Shown piece by piece: positions 1 through 6,511 of a DNA stretch of 11,743 bases; positions within the stretch are counted from its first letter, which is position 1, and every line of letters begins with the position of its first letter. The DNA comes from UBA4823 sp034436035 (GTDB lineage: Bacteria > Chloroflexota > Anaerolineae > Anaerolineales > UBA4823): positions 1 through 11,743 of the forward strand of contig DAOTVW010000309.1 in assembly GCA_034436035.1 (NCBI GenBank), in the 5' to 3' direction. The translations under genes were made by a program, and so were the position numbers. The notes beneath the pieces were generated by a model. It made no database searches. It worked only from the letters and a program-made list of their open reading frames with translations, and was not told where the DNA came from.

Positions 1-454
1 AGGTCTCCATGGAGGAATTGCCTACCAAGTTTCATGTCTATATGCGCGATTCAATAATCATTGACTATTGTCGTTAAACAGTGTCATCACATACATAAAA
101 CCAGCCCGTAAAAGCAATCCGGGCTGGCCACCGGATCAACAGGAAAAACAGATCTGTCCCCTCATATATTTCGGCATGGTTTTGCTTCCCATTTATTAAA
201 AGCCGGTTATGACCTCAGAACAATACAGAGACTTCTTAGGCATATGGATTGCTTTAAGCAGCCTCAAAAGGAAATAAGAACTACCATGTTTTACACACCC
301 ACACATAACCGAAGTTCAAGGGTTTCGCGTAGCTCGTTTGCTTATTAATTGTTTTTTTGTAAATCACGATTTAAAAGCGCCTACCTGCGGGTTTGTGGAG
401 AGTGGAGCGAGTTAATCCGTGCCAGTATATTTATAATACCTCTTTTATATATAA
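1..454. other. Region without a supportable gene
   Basis: I find no coding region with family resemblance here. Every plus-strand frame entering from the left edge stops within the first 80 bases; the longest (3-77) would give only a 24-residue tail and cannot be assigned. The stretch is AT-rich and has short palindromes (10 bp at 5-14 and 10 bp at 148-157), an interrupted repeat CAATA/TATTG at 52-70, a hairpin at 101-127 and a run of seven T at about 352-358. It may be the decayed flank of the RNase H remnant that follows. Confidence 0.5.
101..127 (-). terminator. Hairpin, possible minus-strand terminator
   Basis: CCAGCCCG at 101-108 pairs with CGGGCTGG at 120-127, giving an 8-bp GC-rich stem with an 11-base loop. 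Read on the minus strand the stem is followed directly by TTTTATG, so the weak U-tract favours termination in that direction. On the plus strand no T-run follows. No minus-strand gene ends close by (the nearest upstream one ends at 996), so the gene it would serve is not clear. Confidence 0.4.
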
Positions 455-672
455 GTTCAAAAGCCCAACGGGGAATATACTGTGGAGGAATTAATGCAAA
501 ATAGCAGGGCAAAACGCTGGAAGGCAAACGGATGGATCCGTAATCGTAAGGAAAAAGCAGATAATATCGAACAGTGGGATAACTTGCTGGATTGTTGTGT
601 AATCCACTGCGTAGCATTTATCTGGCCCCCCGTAACTCGCAGAACTGGCAAAATTGTGTGATAAACTGTTAG
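455..672 (+). pseudogene. rnhA: Decayed RNase HI fragment (rnhA remnant)
   Basis: An open frame from 455 to the stop at 659-661 encodes a stretch resembling the C-terminal half of ribonuclease HI. It has EYTVEELM, then AKRWKANGW, a basic KEKADN segment, W-x2-LLD, H-x-V-x-F and a final W. In the family this is the Y-V-V helix, the K-x-W-x-NGW basic region, N-x-D-LW, LLD and the F-x-W-V-K-GH strand. The expected GH motif is missing. A frame change near the run of six C (626-631) yields NSQN followed by NCVIN, matching the family's N-x2-N-E-R-C-D-x-LA, but the metal-binding Asp is replaced by Val. The N-terminal half with the catalytic DG and E motifs is not found upstream; PCQY-IYNTS at about 417-443 in another frame may be a trace of the central strand. 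A GGAGG lies 5 bases before an ATG at 494, but as VEELM it is better explained as codons of the old gene. The alternative is a real 55-residue small protein. Confidence 0.55.
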
Positions 673-714
673 TATGCTCACTCAAGCGACTAAGCTTGCT
701 CTTTAATGCCAAAT

Positions 715-876
715 ATGAAGGAAAAGTTCATTCGTGATTTTATCCGAAATCTAATCCTGCTTGCTTTTATTGCCCTGATCATCTTTCTGATGTTTCCCCA
801 AATGATGAGTCGGGTTGCCAGTATTTATGGCGGTTTAGGAATCTTAGTCCCATTTATCATTCGTGTCATTCTATGA
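715..876 (+). CDS. Small hydrophobic membrane protein, unknown function
   Basis: This is a 53-residue ORF, or 56 if the in-frame ATG at 706 is used. It begins with the charged stretch MKEKFIRDFIRN, followed by a hydrophobic helix (about residues 12-28, LILLAFIALIIFLMF), a short MMSR turn and a second hydrophobic segment (about 39-53). The pattern suggests a single-pass or hairpin inner-membrane miniprotein. Neither start has a convincing Shine-Dalgarno site. The stop TGA (874-876) falls inside the second hydrophobic stretch, and the same frame continues with ALPSRKN, the kind of basic tail expected after a membrane helix, so the gene may be recently truncated. Small proteins of this style seem common in Chloroflexota genomes, but that is recollection and not a search. 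Function is unknown. Confidence 0.5.
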   Translation: MKEKFIRDFIRNLILLAFIALIIFLMFPQMMSRVASIYGGLGILVPFIIRVIL

Positions 877-995
877 GCACTACCTTCGAGAAAAAACGCC
901 ATTAATACTAGCGACACCTGCGAGGTCACACTCTTTGCAACAAAAACCATCTCTATCCGGGTTACCCGCGCCAGATGAGCGCCATCAACCAATCC

Positions 996-3062
996 TTAAC
1001 GCGCTTGTTTGAGCGCTTTTTGATCATACATGCGCCGATCCGCTTCGCGCATGAGATCACTCAGCGGCATCGGGACGGTCGTGGTTGCCGAACCCATTGA
1101 AATACTCAAAGGTAATAATGGGTGAGTCTGGTTATATGCATCAATCCCTTCCTGAACGCGCCTTAATGATCGCTGCGCAACCTCATGATTGGCTTCCGGC
1201 AAGATAATGGCAAATTCATCTCCCCCAATACGGGCTACAACATCCACCGATCGGAAGGATTTCTTCAAAATTGTCGCTGCAGCGCGTAACAATTCGTCGC
1301 CCATGGCATGCCCCAAGCGGTCATTGACGGACTTCAAGCCATCGACATCACCCACCAAGATGCTCACTGGTACAATTCTTTCTCCTTCCAATCGGCGCAT
1401 TTCGTTTTCAAAATAGGCTCGATTGAATAAACCCGTCAACGTATCATGCGAACTTAAATATTCCAGCTTTTGTTCTTTCAACTTGCGGTCACTGATATCC
1501 ACGTACATAGCATATCCGCCGACAATTTCGCCGTCTAATTCAATCGGCGCAGAGTACACCACCACCGGTACATGGGTACGATCTTTCCGCATCCGATAGG
1601 TCTCTTTCTGAATGGCGCTGCCACCAAACACCGCGATGGACAAACCGCTGGCTTCATCTTCTAACTCTGGCGGGATAATTAACTCGTTGAAGTGTTTCCC
1701 TTCCACCTCCTCAGGAGTGTAGCCAAACAATTTCTCAAACGCACGATTGATGCGTACAATGCGGTCTTGGCTGTCATACATTGCAATGGCGACCGGTGTG
1801 TTCTCGAAGAGCTGTTGAAAATAAACCCGCTGAAGTTCAATTTCACGCTCCGCCTCCTTGATTTTGCTGATATCTATTAAACTCACCAGGACACTCCGAA
1901 AGCGGGTGCGTTCCTGAGGAAATGTTATCGTAAGCCAGATATATTTGCGCTCACCCTGCAAAGTCTGATTGATCGTCTCCCCTTCGAAAAAGGTTCTCCC
2001 TTCTGCAATAGCCAGGATTTCCTCTTTGAGTATTTCCATCGTCTCAGGGACAAATATCTTGTTGAGTTCGCCAAGCATTTGCTCTTTACTCTGCGCGCCA
2101 AACATGCGCAAGGTGGTCTGATTTACATCCCGCACCAGTATACTAGCTGCTGCTTTTTGTAAAAATTGGGGGTGTTCCTCCAAATACGTCCGAAAATCTC
2201 TCACCCCTTGCGCACGCAGCTCGTCCAAAGCAGATTTTACTGCCGAAAAATCTTCTTCCCAAATCGACACACCGGCTGTCTCAAATATTTTGCGGTAGCG
2301 CTCTTCGCTTTCGCGTAATGCGGATTCGATCCGTTTCCGTTCGCTGATATCACGGAAGATCCCAACGGTTGAAATCACTCTCCCATCTCGTTCGGTCTTG
2401 TTAAGCACACCCTCCACTTCAATCGGCGTGCCATCTTTTCTCAAGAAAGTGGTTACTACGGTCTCTACTTTTTCACCCGCAAATAAGCGTTTAAATATAG
2501 AGGTGCAATGGTCTTGGCATTCTGGCGCAAAGATATCAAAGACGCGTAAGTTTTTCACGTCTTCTGCACTATATCCAAGCGCTTCCTGCCAGGCTCGGTT
2601 AACGAATAGAAAACGTCCATCTGCAGCCACCGATTGGATTAAATCGGTGGCATTGTCAAATAAATCTCGGAAAAGGAGTTCGTTTTCTAATAATTGTTGT
2701 TGGGCTTCTTTTTCTGGCGTTATGTCACGGGCGATGCCGCATAATCCAATAATCTCACCCTGTTCATTCCGCAAGGGAGTCTTCACCACACTGAATGTAT
2801 GCAGCTTGCCATGGATTGGAAAATGATCTTCGAAGGAGACAATTTCTCCTCCTAAAACGCGCCGATCCACATCATTAATCAATCGGGCCGCTTCAGCCCC
2901 AAATAGTTCGGCATCGGTTTTACCAATGATTTGTTCGCTGGGCAGCTGCAACAATCGCCCCATCGCCGGATTCACTCGAATATATCGTAAAGATAGGTCT
3001 TTTACGAATATCGAATCTTGAGCGCTTTCAAAAATAGCACTAAGGAGAGCGTTCGAATTCAA
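996..3062 (-). CDS. Diguanylate cyclase with four PAS domains
   Basis: This 688-residue protein should make cyclic di-GMP from two GTP in response to signals sensed by its PAS domains. PAS1 spans about 5-115, PAS2 129-242, PAS3 254-400 and PAS4 412-525, with the usual linkers (ARDIT, FRDISERK, LIDISK, VDISDRK). The GGDEF domain covers about 533-685. Its catalytic GGDEF motif is intact at 613-617 and is preceded by an RxxD inhibitory site (RSVD, 604-607) at the canonical five-residue spacing. No EAL domain, signal peptide or membrane helix is seen, so it is probably a cytoplasmic enzyme sensing an internal signal. PAS3 carries an extra helical stretch (about 272-305). The start is TTG: GAGG lies six bases upstream and no ATG occurs until residue 34, inside PAS1. 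It stands alone, divergent from arfB. Ligands of the PAS domains are not readable; no heme or flavin motif was recognised. Confidence 0.93.
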   Translation of the reverse strand: MNSNALLSAIFESAQDSIFVKDLSLRYIRVNPAMGRLLQLPSEQIIGKTDAELFGAEAARLINDVDRRVLGGEIVSFEDHFPIHGKLHTFSVVKTPLRNEQGEIIGLCGIARDITPEKEAQQQLLENELLFRDLFDNATDLIQSVAADGRFLFVNRAWQEALGYSAEDVKNLRVFDIFAPECQDHCTSIFKRLFAGEKVETVVTTFLRKDGTPIEVEGVLNKTERDGRVISTVGIFRDISERKRIESALRESEERYRKIFETAGVSIWEEDFSAVKSALDELRAQGVRDFRTYLEEHPQFLQKAAASILVRDVNQTTLRMFGAQSKEQMLGELNKIFVPETMEILKEEILAIAEGRTFFEGETINQTLQGERKYIWLTITFPQERTRFRSVLVSLIDISKIKEAEREIELQRVYFQQLFENTPVAIAMYDSQDRIVRINRAFEKLFGYTPEEVEGKHFNELIIPPELEDEASGLSIAVFGGSAIQKETYRMRKDRTHVPVVVYSAPIELDGEIVGGYAMYVDISDRKLKEQKLEYLSSHDTLTGLFNRAYFENEMRRLEGERIVPVSILVGDVDGLKSVNDRLGHAMGDELLRAAATILKKSFRSVDVVARIGGDEFAIILPEANHEVAQRSLRRVQEGIDAYNQTHPLLPLSISMGSATTTVPMPLSDLMREADRRMYDQKALKQAR
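1001..1021 (+). terminator. Possible terminator for the small membrane ORF
   Basis: GCGCT (1001-1005) and AGCGC (1012-1016) form a short stem with a 6-base loop, followed at once by TTTTT (1017-1021) on the plus strand. It would end transcripts coming from the small ORF at 715-876. It lies inside the last codons of the convergent PAS-GGDEF gene, so it could be chance. The stem is only five base pairs. Confidence 0.3.
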
Positions 3063-3099
3063 CTAAAACCTCAATTAATTGTCTTAAAAAATTTTTAAA

Positions 3100-3105
3100 A
3101 GTATA
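3100..3105 (-). promoter_or_regulatory. Possible -10 box for the PAS-GGDEF gene
   Basis: On the minus strand the hexamer TATACT (five of six matches to TATAAT) lies about 38 bases before the TTG start. No good -35 hexamer is visible at 16-18 bases. A small inverted repeat ATGAA-5-TTCAT (3107-3121) sits just upstream and could be an operator. Confidence 0.3.
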
Positions 3106-3182
3106 CATGAAAATTGTTCATACGTGTGTTACAAAATTGATAGGGTTTTTGGGTATTATCCCTTAAGCCATTTCAAATCGGT

Positions 3183-3188
3183 TAGAAT
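3183..3188 (+). promoter_or_regulatory. Possible -10 box for arfB
   Basis: TAGAAT matches the -10 consensus in five positions and lies 22 bases before the arfB start, which would give a leader of roughly 15 bases. No clear -35 element is visible 17 bases upstream. Confidence 0.3.
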
Positions 3189-3210
3189 AGATACCAGGAA
3201 TAGATAGAGG

Positions 3211-3636
3211 ATGATCAGTATTCCCCCAAACATTAATTTAGATGAAAACGAGATCCAATTTGATTTTATCCGTGCCGCAGGGCCAGGCGGACAAAATGTC
3301 AATAAGGTTGCCAGTGCAGTGCAACTACGTTTTGATATCGCCCATTCTCCTTCCCTATCTGCCGAGCTTAAAAACCGCTTGATCAAATTGGCGGGCCAGC
3401 GGGTTACCACCGATGGGATACTCATCATCGAAGCTAAACGTTTTCGCACACAAGAACAAAACCGCCAAGATGCTTTAGACCGTTTCGCTGCTTTGATCCA
3501 ACAAGCGGCCCGCCCGCCCAAAAAACGCCGCCCAACCCAACCCAGCCTCGCAGCACGCGAAGCCCGTCTCAGGTCGAAACATCATCGTAGTCAGATTAAG
3601 TCGCTGCGGCGGCAAAAAGAAGAACCCTACTTCTAG
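3211..3636 (+). CDS. arfB: ArfB-type peptidyl-tRNA hydrolase (ribosome rescue)
   Basis: ArfB (YaeJ) frees ribosomes stalled at the end of broken mRNAs by hydrolysing peptidyl-tRNA in the P site. This 141-residue protein matches the family in size and layout. It has the release-factor catalytic loop GPGGQNVNK (24-32, GGQ at 26-28), the following A-V-Q-L-R-F-D strand, and a long basic C-terminal tail (about 100-137) rich in Lys and Arg and ending in the family-like segment SQIKSLRRQ. In E. coli that tail enters the empty mRNA channel. A full-length release factor is excluded because there is no codon-recognition domain. The ATG is the only good start. An AGAGG directly abuts it, which is unusually close for a Shine-Dalgarno site. 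The gene is monocistronic, flanked by a divergent and a convergent gene. Confidence 0.92.
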   Translation: MISIPPNINLDENEIQFDFIRAAGPGGQNVNKVASAVQLRFDIAHSPSLSAELKNRLIKLAGQRVTTDGILIIEAKRFRTQEQNRQDALDRFAALIQQAARPPKKRRPTQPSLAAREARLRSKHHRSQIKSLRRQKEEPYF

Positions 3637-3690
3637 TTCCCTCTTCTTGGCAAGGTTTCCGCATCAGGGTTCGCCACCTCAAGGAACAAA

Positions 3691-3706
3691 AGTGGCAATC
3701 CCCACT
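3691..3706 (-). terminator. Weak terminator-like hairpin
   Basis: AGTGG (3691-3695) and CCACT (3702-3706) form a 5-bp stem with a 6-base loop. On the minus strand the stem is followed by TTTG, about 40 bases after the stop of the small membrane protein. The GTGGC arm can alternatively pair with GCCAC at 3673-3677. The signal is weak. Confidence 0.3.
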
Positions 3707-3745
3707 GGAATAATTTCGAAATAAAAAAACAATACCGGATAACAC

Positions 3746-4129
3746 TTATTTAAGGCTACGACGTTTTCTTCGTTCTGGGGGAGCATCTAGCGGTGATAAG
3801 CTTGGGGGACCAATTAAACGATAGATCACTGCATAGAGTATCATCAAAAAGCCATAGCCGATAAAGATCAAAACCACGCTGATCAGCAAATTGGCAAACA
3901 GGTGCGGAACGACTGCCAGATAGGGTATGCGCACCGCGCCCATTAATTCAGCCGGCATGGGCAGCCATTGCTGAGTTTGATTGGCTTCAATGAGCAGCGC
4001 TGCCCCGGCGTAGGAGATGATCGGGATAATGATCATCAACACACAACCAATGCCACGCCAGACTGGGTGAACATTCCAGGGGCGTGGCGGTGGGGGTTGG
4101 TTACGGCCGTACATGGTGTATTTTGCCAT
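3746..4129 (-). CDS. Proline-rich two-helix membrane protein, unknown
   Basis: I do not recognise a named family. The 127-residue product begins with a polar, proline-rich segment (QPPPPRPW at 11-18), followed by a first hydrophobic helix (about 27-48), a short loop with a WLPMPAEL stretch, a second hydrophobic region (about 70-105) and a basic tail ending in ERRKRRSLK. Positive residues at both ends suggest that both termini are cytoplasmic. I place the start at the ATG at 4129: AGGA lies seven bases upstream, whereas the more upstream in-frame TTG (4141) overlaps that ribosome-binding site. The gene follows the Mo-hydroxylase operon on the same strand after 101 bp with a hairpin between them, so it may be a separate unit. 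No catalytic motif is visible. Confidence 0.75.
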   Translation of the reverse strand: MAKYTMYGRNQPPPPRPWNVHPVWRGIGCVLMIIIPIISYAGAALLIEANQTQQWLPMPAELMGAVRIPYLAVVPHLFANLLISVVLIFIGYGFLMILYAVIYRLIGPPSLSPLDAPPERRKRRSLK

Positions 4130-4166
4130 AGCATTCCTCAATAAATCTCACATTTCTGGGTTAACT

Positions 4167-4191
4167 CCTGGTTTTGTCATTCAAAACCGGG
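4167..4191 (-). terminator. Strong hairpin downstream of the Mo-hydroxylase operon
   Basis: The two arms CCTGGTTTTG (4167-4176) and CAAAACCGGG (4182-4191) form a 10-bp stem with a 5-base loop. One position is a G-T wobble in plus-strand RNA and a C-A mismatch in minus-strand RNA. It lies 40 bases after the stop of the FAD/2Fe-2S subunit and before the next minus-strand gene. No T-run follows on the minus strand, so it may be a 3'-end stabiliser or processing site instead of a classic terminator. Confidence 0.4.
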
Positions 4192-4230
4192 TTCTAATGG
4201 CACTTTCACCAACAAATATAAAGAGATGCT

Positions 4231-5685
4231 CTAGCTCATTTGACGAAGCTTGATGGTACTGGCTTTCTCGATTGCTCGCACAATCGAATAATAGCCAGTA
4301 CAACGGCAGAGATTACCCGTGATGGCTTGCTGAATTTCCAGTTTGGTTGGCTGCGGTTTTTCTTCCAATAATTTAGCAGCCGACATAACAAACCCTGGCG
4401 TACAATATCCGCATTGAACTGCGCCTTCCTCGATAAACGCCTGCTGTACCGGATGGAGCTGTTCGCCTTGCGCTAATCCTTCAATTGTGACAATCTGAGC
4501 ATGATGGGCGCGTGGTGCAGGCACCAGGCAAGACATCACCGCTACACCATCGAGATACACAGTACATGCACCGCATTCCCCTTCTGCACATCCCTCCTTG
4601 GTGCCAATTAACCCCGCATCTTCCCGAAGCATCCTTAAAAGCGTCTTATGGCCCGCGCCCTCGATACGATACTCCTTACCATTGATGGTCGTCTCAATTG
4701 GTGTTCGATGGTTATGTTCGGATGAGTTGGTTAATCCAATCGTTGATTTACCGTTGCGCTTTCCCCATAATAAAACTGGTTCATGGGGAAAATTGCTTCT
4801 TTCTTCTCCCCTGGCTAGCGCCCGCAAACCGCGCAGCACACATACCCGCACCATTTCCAACCGATAATCGGCGGAACTGCGCACATCGTCAATTGGCGTG
4901 GCAGTTGATTGGGCTAATTTCGCCGCCTGCTCCATCACATCGGGGGTCAAGGTTTTCCCGACCAAATACGCTTCGGCTTCTTTAGCATGGATGATGAGCG
5001 GTGCGACTGCCCCTAAGGTGATTACCGCTTTTTCAATCTTCCTCTCCTGGATTGGCTGGCTATCCTCACCATTAAACGTCACCAGCACACTGGCATTGAC
5101 GAGAGAGATCGCCTGGGCATTGCGCAATCCAAGTTTGATAAACGTCCCGCGTTGGTTAGATTGCATGGCAGGGAACAAAATATCCACTAACAATTCATCC
5201 TCTGCCATCACCGTCTTCCGAACACCGCGATAGAACTCCTCTAACGGGACAATCCGCTCACCTCTGGCAGAGACAAGTTTCACCTTAGCCCCTAATGCCA
5301 TCAACGGGGAGATAGTATCATTTGCCGGAGAAGCAGTGATTAAGTTGCCTGCAACGGTTCCGCGATTGCGGATCTGGGGAGCGCCAACCTCCCACGCTGC
5401 AGCAGCTAATGGAAATGCCCTCTCGAATAACAGCTTTGACCCGACACAATGGTTATGGGTCACCATTGGACCCAAGTGAATCACATCGTCCTGGTCAAGG
5501 GTGATTAAATCAAGGTCGGGAACACGGGTGATATCAATGAGGGTTTCAATGCCGCGGCGGACTTTTCGTTCTATTTCGAGGATTAAGTCAGTCGCGCCGG
5601 CAACTACCCGTGCTTTTGCCCCTTTCTTTGCCAAAATTTGGACAGCTTCTTCAATCGAGGTAACACTATAATATTCCTGCCACAT
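4231..5685 (-). CDS. Fused FAD-binding and [2Fe-2S] subunit of a molybdenum hydroxylase
   Basis: This 484-residue protein joins two electron-transfer modules that are usually separate subunits (CoxM-like and CoxS-like). The FAD domain (about 1-295) has the loops VAGATDLI (28-35) and IRNRGTVAGN (105-114, then ASPANDT), plus the typical C-terminal subdomain. After a linker (about 296-327) comes a complete 2Fe-2S protein. The plant-ferredoxin-type cluster uses C366, C371, C374 and C386, and the helical second cluster uses C425, C428, C460 and C462 (CGYC and CRC motifs). It should pass electrons between a Mo centre and FAD. The FAD-then-FeS order is the reverse of xanthine dehydrogenase XdhA. The ATG start has GGAG six bases upstream. 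It follows xdhC by 16 bp and is the last gene of the tight operon. No Mo domain of its own lies beside it, so it either joins the catalytic subunit of this operon or serves one elsewhere. Confidence 0.92.
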   Translation of the reverse strand: MWQEYYSVTSIEEAVQILAKKGAKARVVAGATDLILEIERKVRRGIETLIDITRVPDLDLITLDQDDVIHLGPMVTHNHCVGSKLLFERAFPLAAAAWEVGAPQIRNRGTVAGNLITASPANDTISPLMALGAKVKLVSARGERIVPLEEFYRGVRKTVMAEDELLVDILFPAMQSNQRGTFIKLGLRNAQAISLVNASVLVTFNGEDSQPIQERKIEKAVITLGAVAPLIIHAKEAEAYLVGKTLTPDVMEQAAKLAQSTATPIDDVRSSADYRLEMVRVCVLRGLRALARGEERSNFPHEPVLLWGKRNGKSTIGLTNSSEHNHRTPIETTINGKEYRIEGAGHKTLLRMLREDAGLIGTKEGCAEGECGACTVYLDGVAVMSCLVPAPRAHHAQIVTIEGLAQGEQLHPVQQAFIEEGAVQCGYCTPGFVMSAAKLLEEKPQPTKLEIQQAITGNLCRCTGYYSIVRAIEKASTIKLRQMS

Positions 5686-5701
5686 TTTTCACTCCAATAA
5701 A

Positions 5702-6511
5702 CTATTCTGTTTTGCTATCATTCCAAAGCATGCGACCGCCATGACCACCATTGCGCAGCATGATAATCTCCGCCATAATGCTGACCGCAATTTCTTCAGG
5801 GGTCTCTGCATTTAATTCTAATCCAATCGGCGATGTAACGCGTTTGAGTAACTCTTCTTTTACCCCAATATCCAGCAAGTTCTTACGCGTGGTTGCCCAA
5901 CGGCGGCGTGATCCGATAACCCCGATATAGGCTACGGGTTTATCCAATAAAACGGGTAATCCATGGATATCCAAATCGGCTCCGCGGGTGGTAAGCACAA
6001 GGTAACATTGGTGATTAAGCTCAAGATGCTCGGGTAATTCCTGGATCGGACAAACCACATATTGATCCGCATTGGGGATATTTTCAGGATTACAGAGCTC
6101 AGGGCGATCATCCCAAACAGCCACGCGAAACCCCAACCAGTGCGCCAAAGCAGCTACCGCCTTCCCGACATGGCCAGCGCCAAGCACAACAATCATTGGT
6201 TTGGGGTTGATCGGTTCCACATACACCTCTACTTGTCCGCCGCACACACCAGGATCACCACGCTGCGGATCCACCATATTATACGTGAGAAAACGGGGAT
6301 GTCCATCTTGAATGGCTTGTTTTGCTTCTTCAATCACCCTCCGTTCCAATTCTCCGCCACCCACAGTGCCTAAAATATGCCCATCGGGATAGACAAGCAT
6401 TTTACTGCTGGTGTGCCGTGGGGTCGATCCTTGACTGCGCACTACCATACACAATGCGCCAGCCTGATTCGCTTGTTCTAATTCAGCCAGTGCTTGATAG
6501 ATAGTGGTCAT
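5702..6511 (-). CDS. xdhC: XdhC family molybdenum cofactor insertion protein
   Basis: XdhC-type proteins bind molybdenum cofactor, help it gain its terminal sulfur ligand and hand it to xanthine dehydrogenase-like enzymes (shown for Rhodobacter capsulatus XdhC). This 269-residue protein has both expected parts. The N-terminal XdhC/CoxI domain has GSTPRHTSSKMLV (28-40), TVGGGELE (49-56) and CGGQVEVYVEP. The C-terminal Rossmann domain starts at about 106 with VVLGAGHVGKAVA, followed by a D-D-R end of strand 2, YIGVIGSRRRW, and the closing SPIGLELNAETPEEIAVSI motif. Its ATG overlaps the stop of the catalytic subunit (ATGA, 6508-6511), indicating translational coupling to its client. Its presence argues for a sulfurated Mo centre. 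It is a dedicated chaperone and not a redox subunit. Confidence 0.93.
   Translation of the reverse strand: MTTIYQALAELEQANQAGALCMVVRSQGSTPRHTSSKMLVYPDGHILGTVGGGELERRVIEEAKQAIQDGHPRFLTYNMVDPQRGDPGVCGGQVEVYVEPINPKPMIVVLGAGHVGKAVAALAHWLGFRVAVWDDRPELCNPENIPNADQYVVCPIQELPEHLELNHQCYLVLTTRGADLDIHGLPVLLDKPVAYIGVIGSRRRWATTRKNLLDIGVKEELLKRVTSPIGLELNAETPEEIAVSIMAEIIMLRNGGHGGRMLWNDSKTE

Noticed and set aside
1..35. Minus-strand ATG at 33-35 with a frame open to the left edge
   Set aside because: Only eleven codons are visible, with no Shine-Dalgarno site, so a gene start cannot be supported.
209..277. 22-codon plus-strand frame beginning MTSEQYRDFLG
   Set aside because: Its sequence looks protein-like, but it is too short, has no ribosome-binding site and no recognisable family. 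It may be another decayed fragment.
381..712. Three overlapping minus-strand frames of 73-78 codons
   Set aside because: They overlap each other in different frames, have low-complexity Ser/Leu/Tyr-rich products and no family resemblance. The opposite strand carries the RNase HI-like signal, so these are its shadows.
4130..4141. TTG start four codons upstream for the small membrane protein
   Set aside because: The upstream codons contain the AGGA ribosome-binding site for the ATG at 4129.
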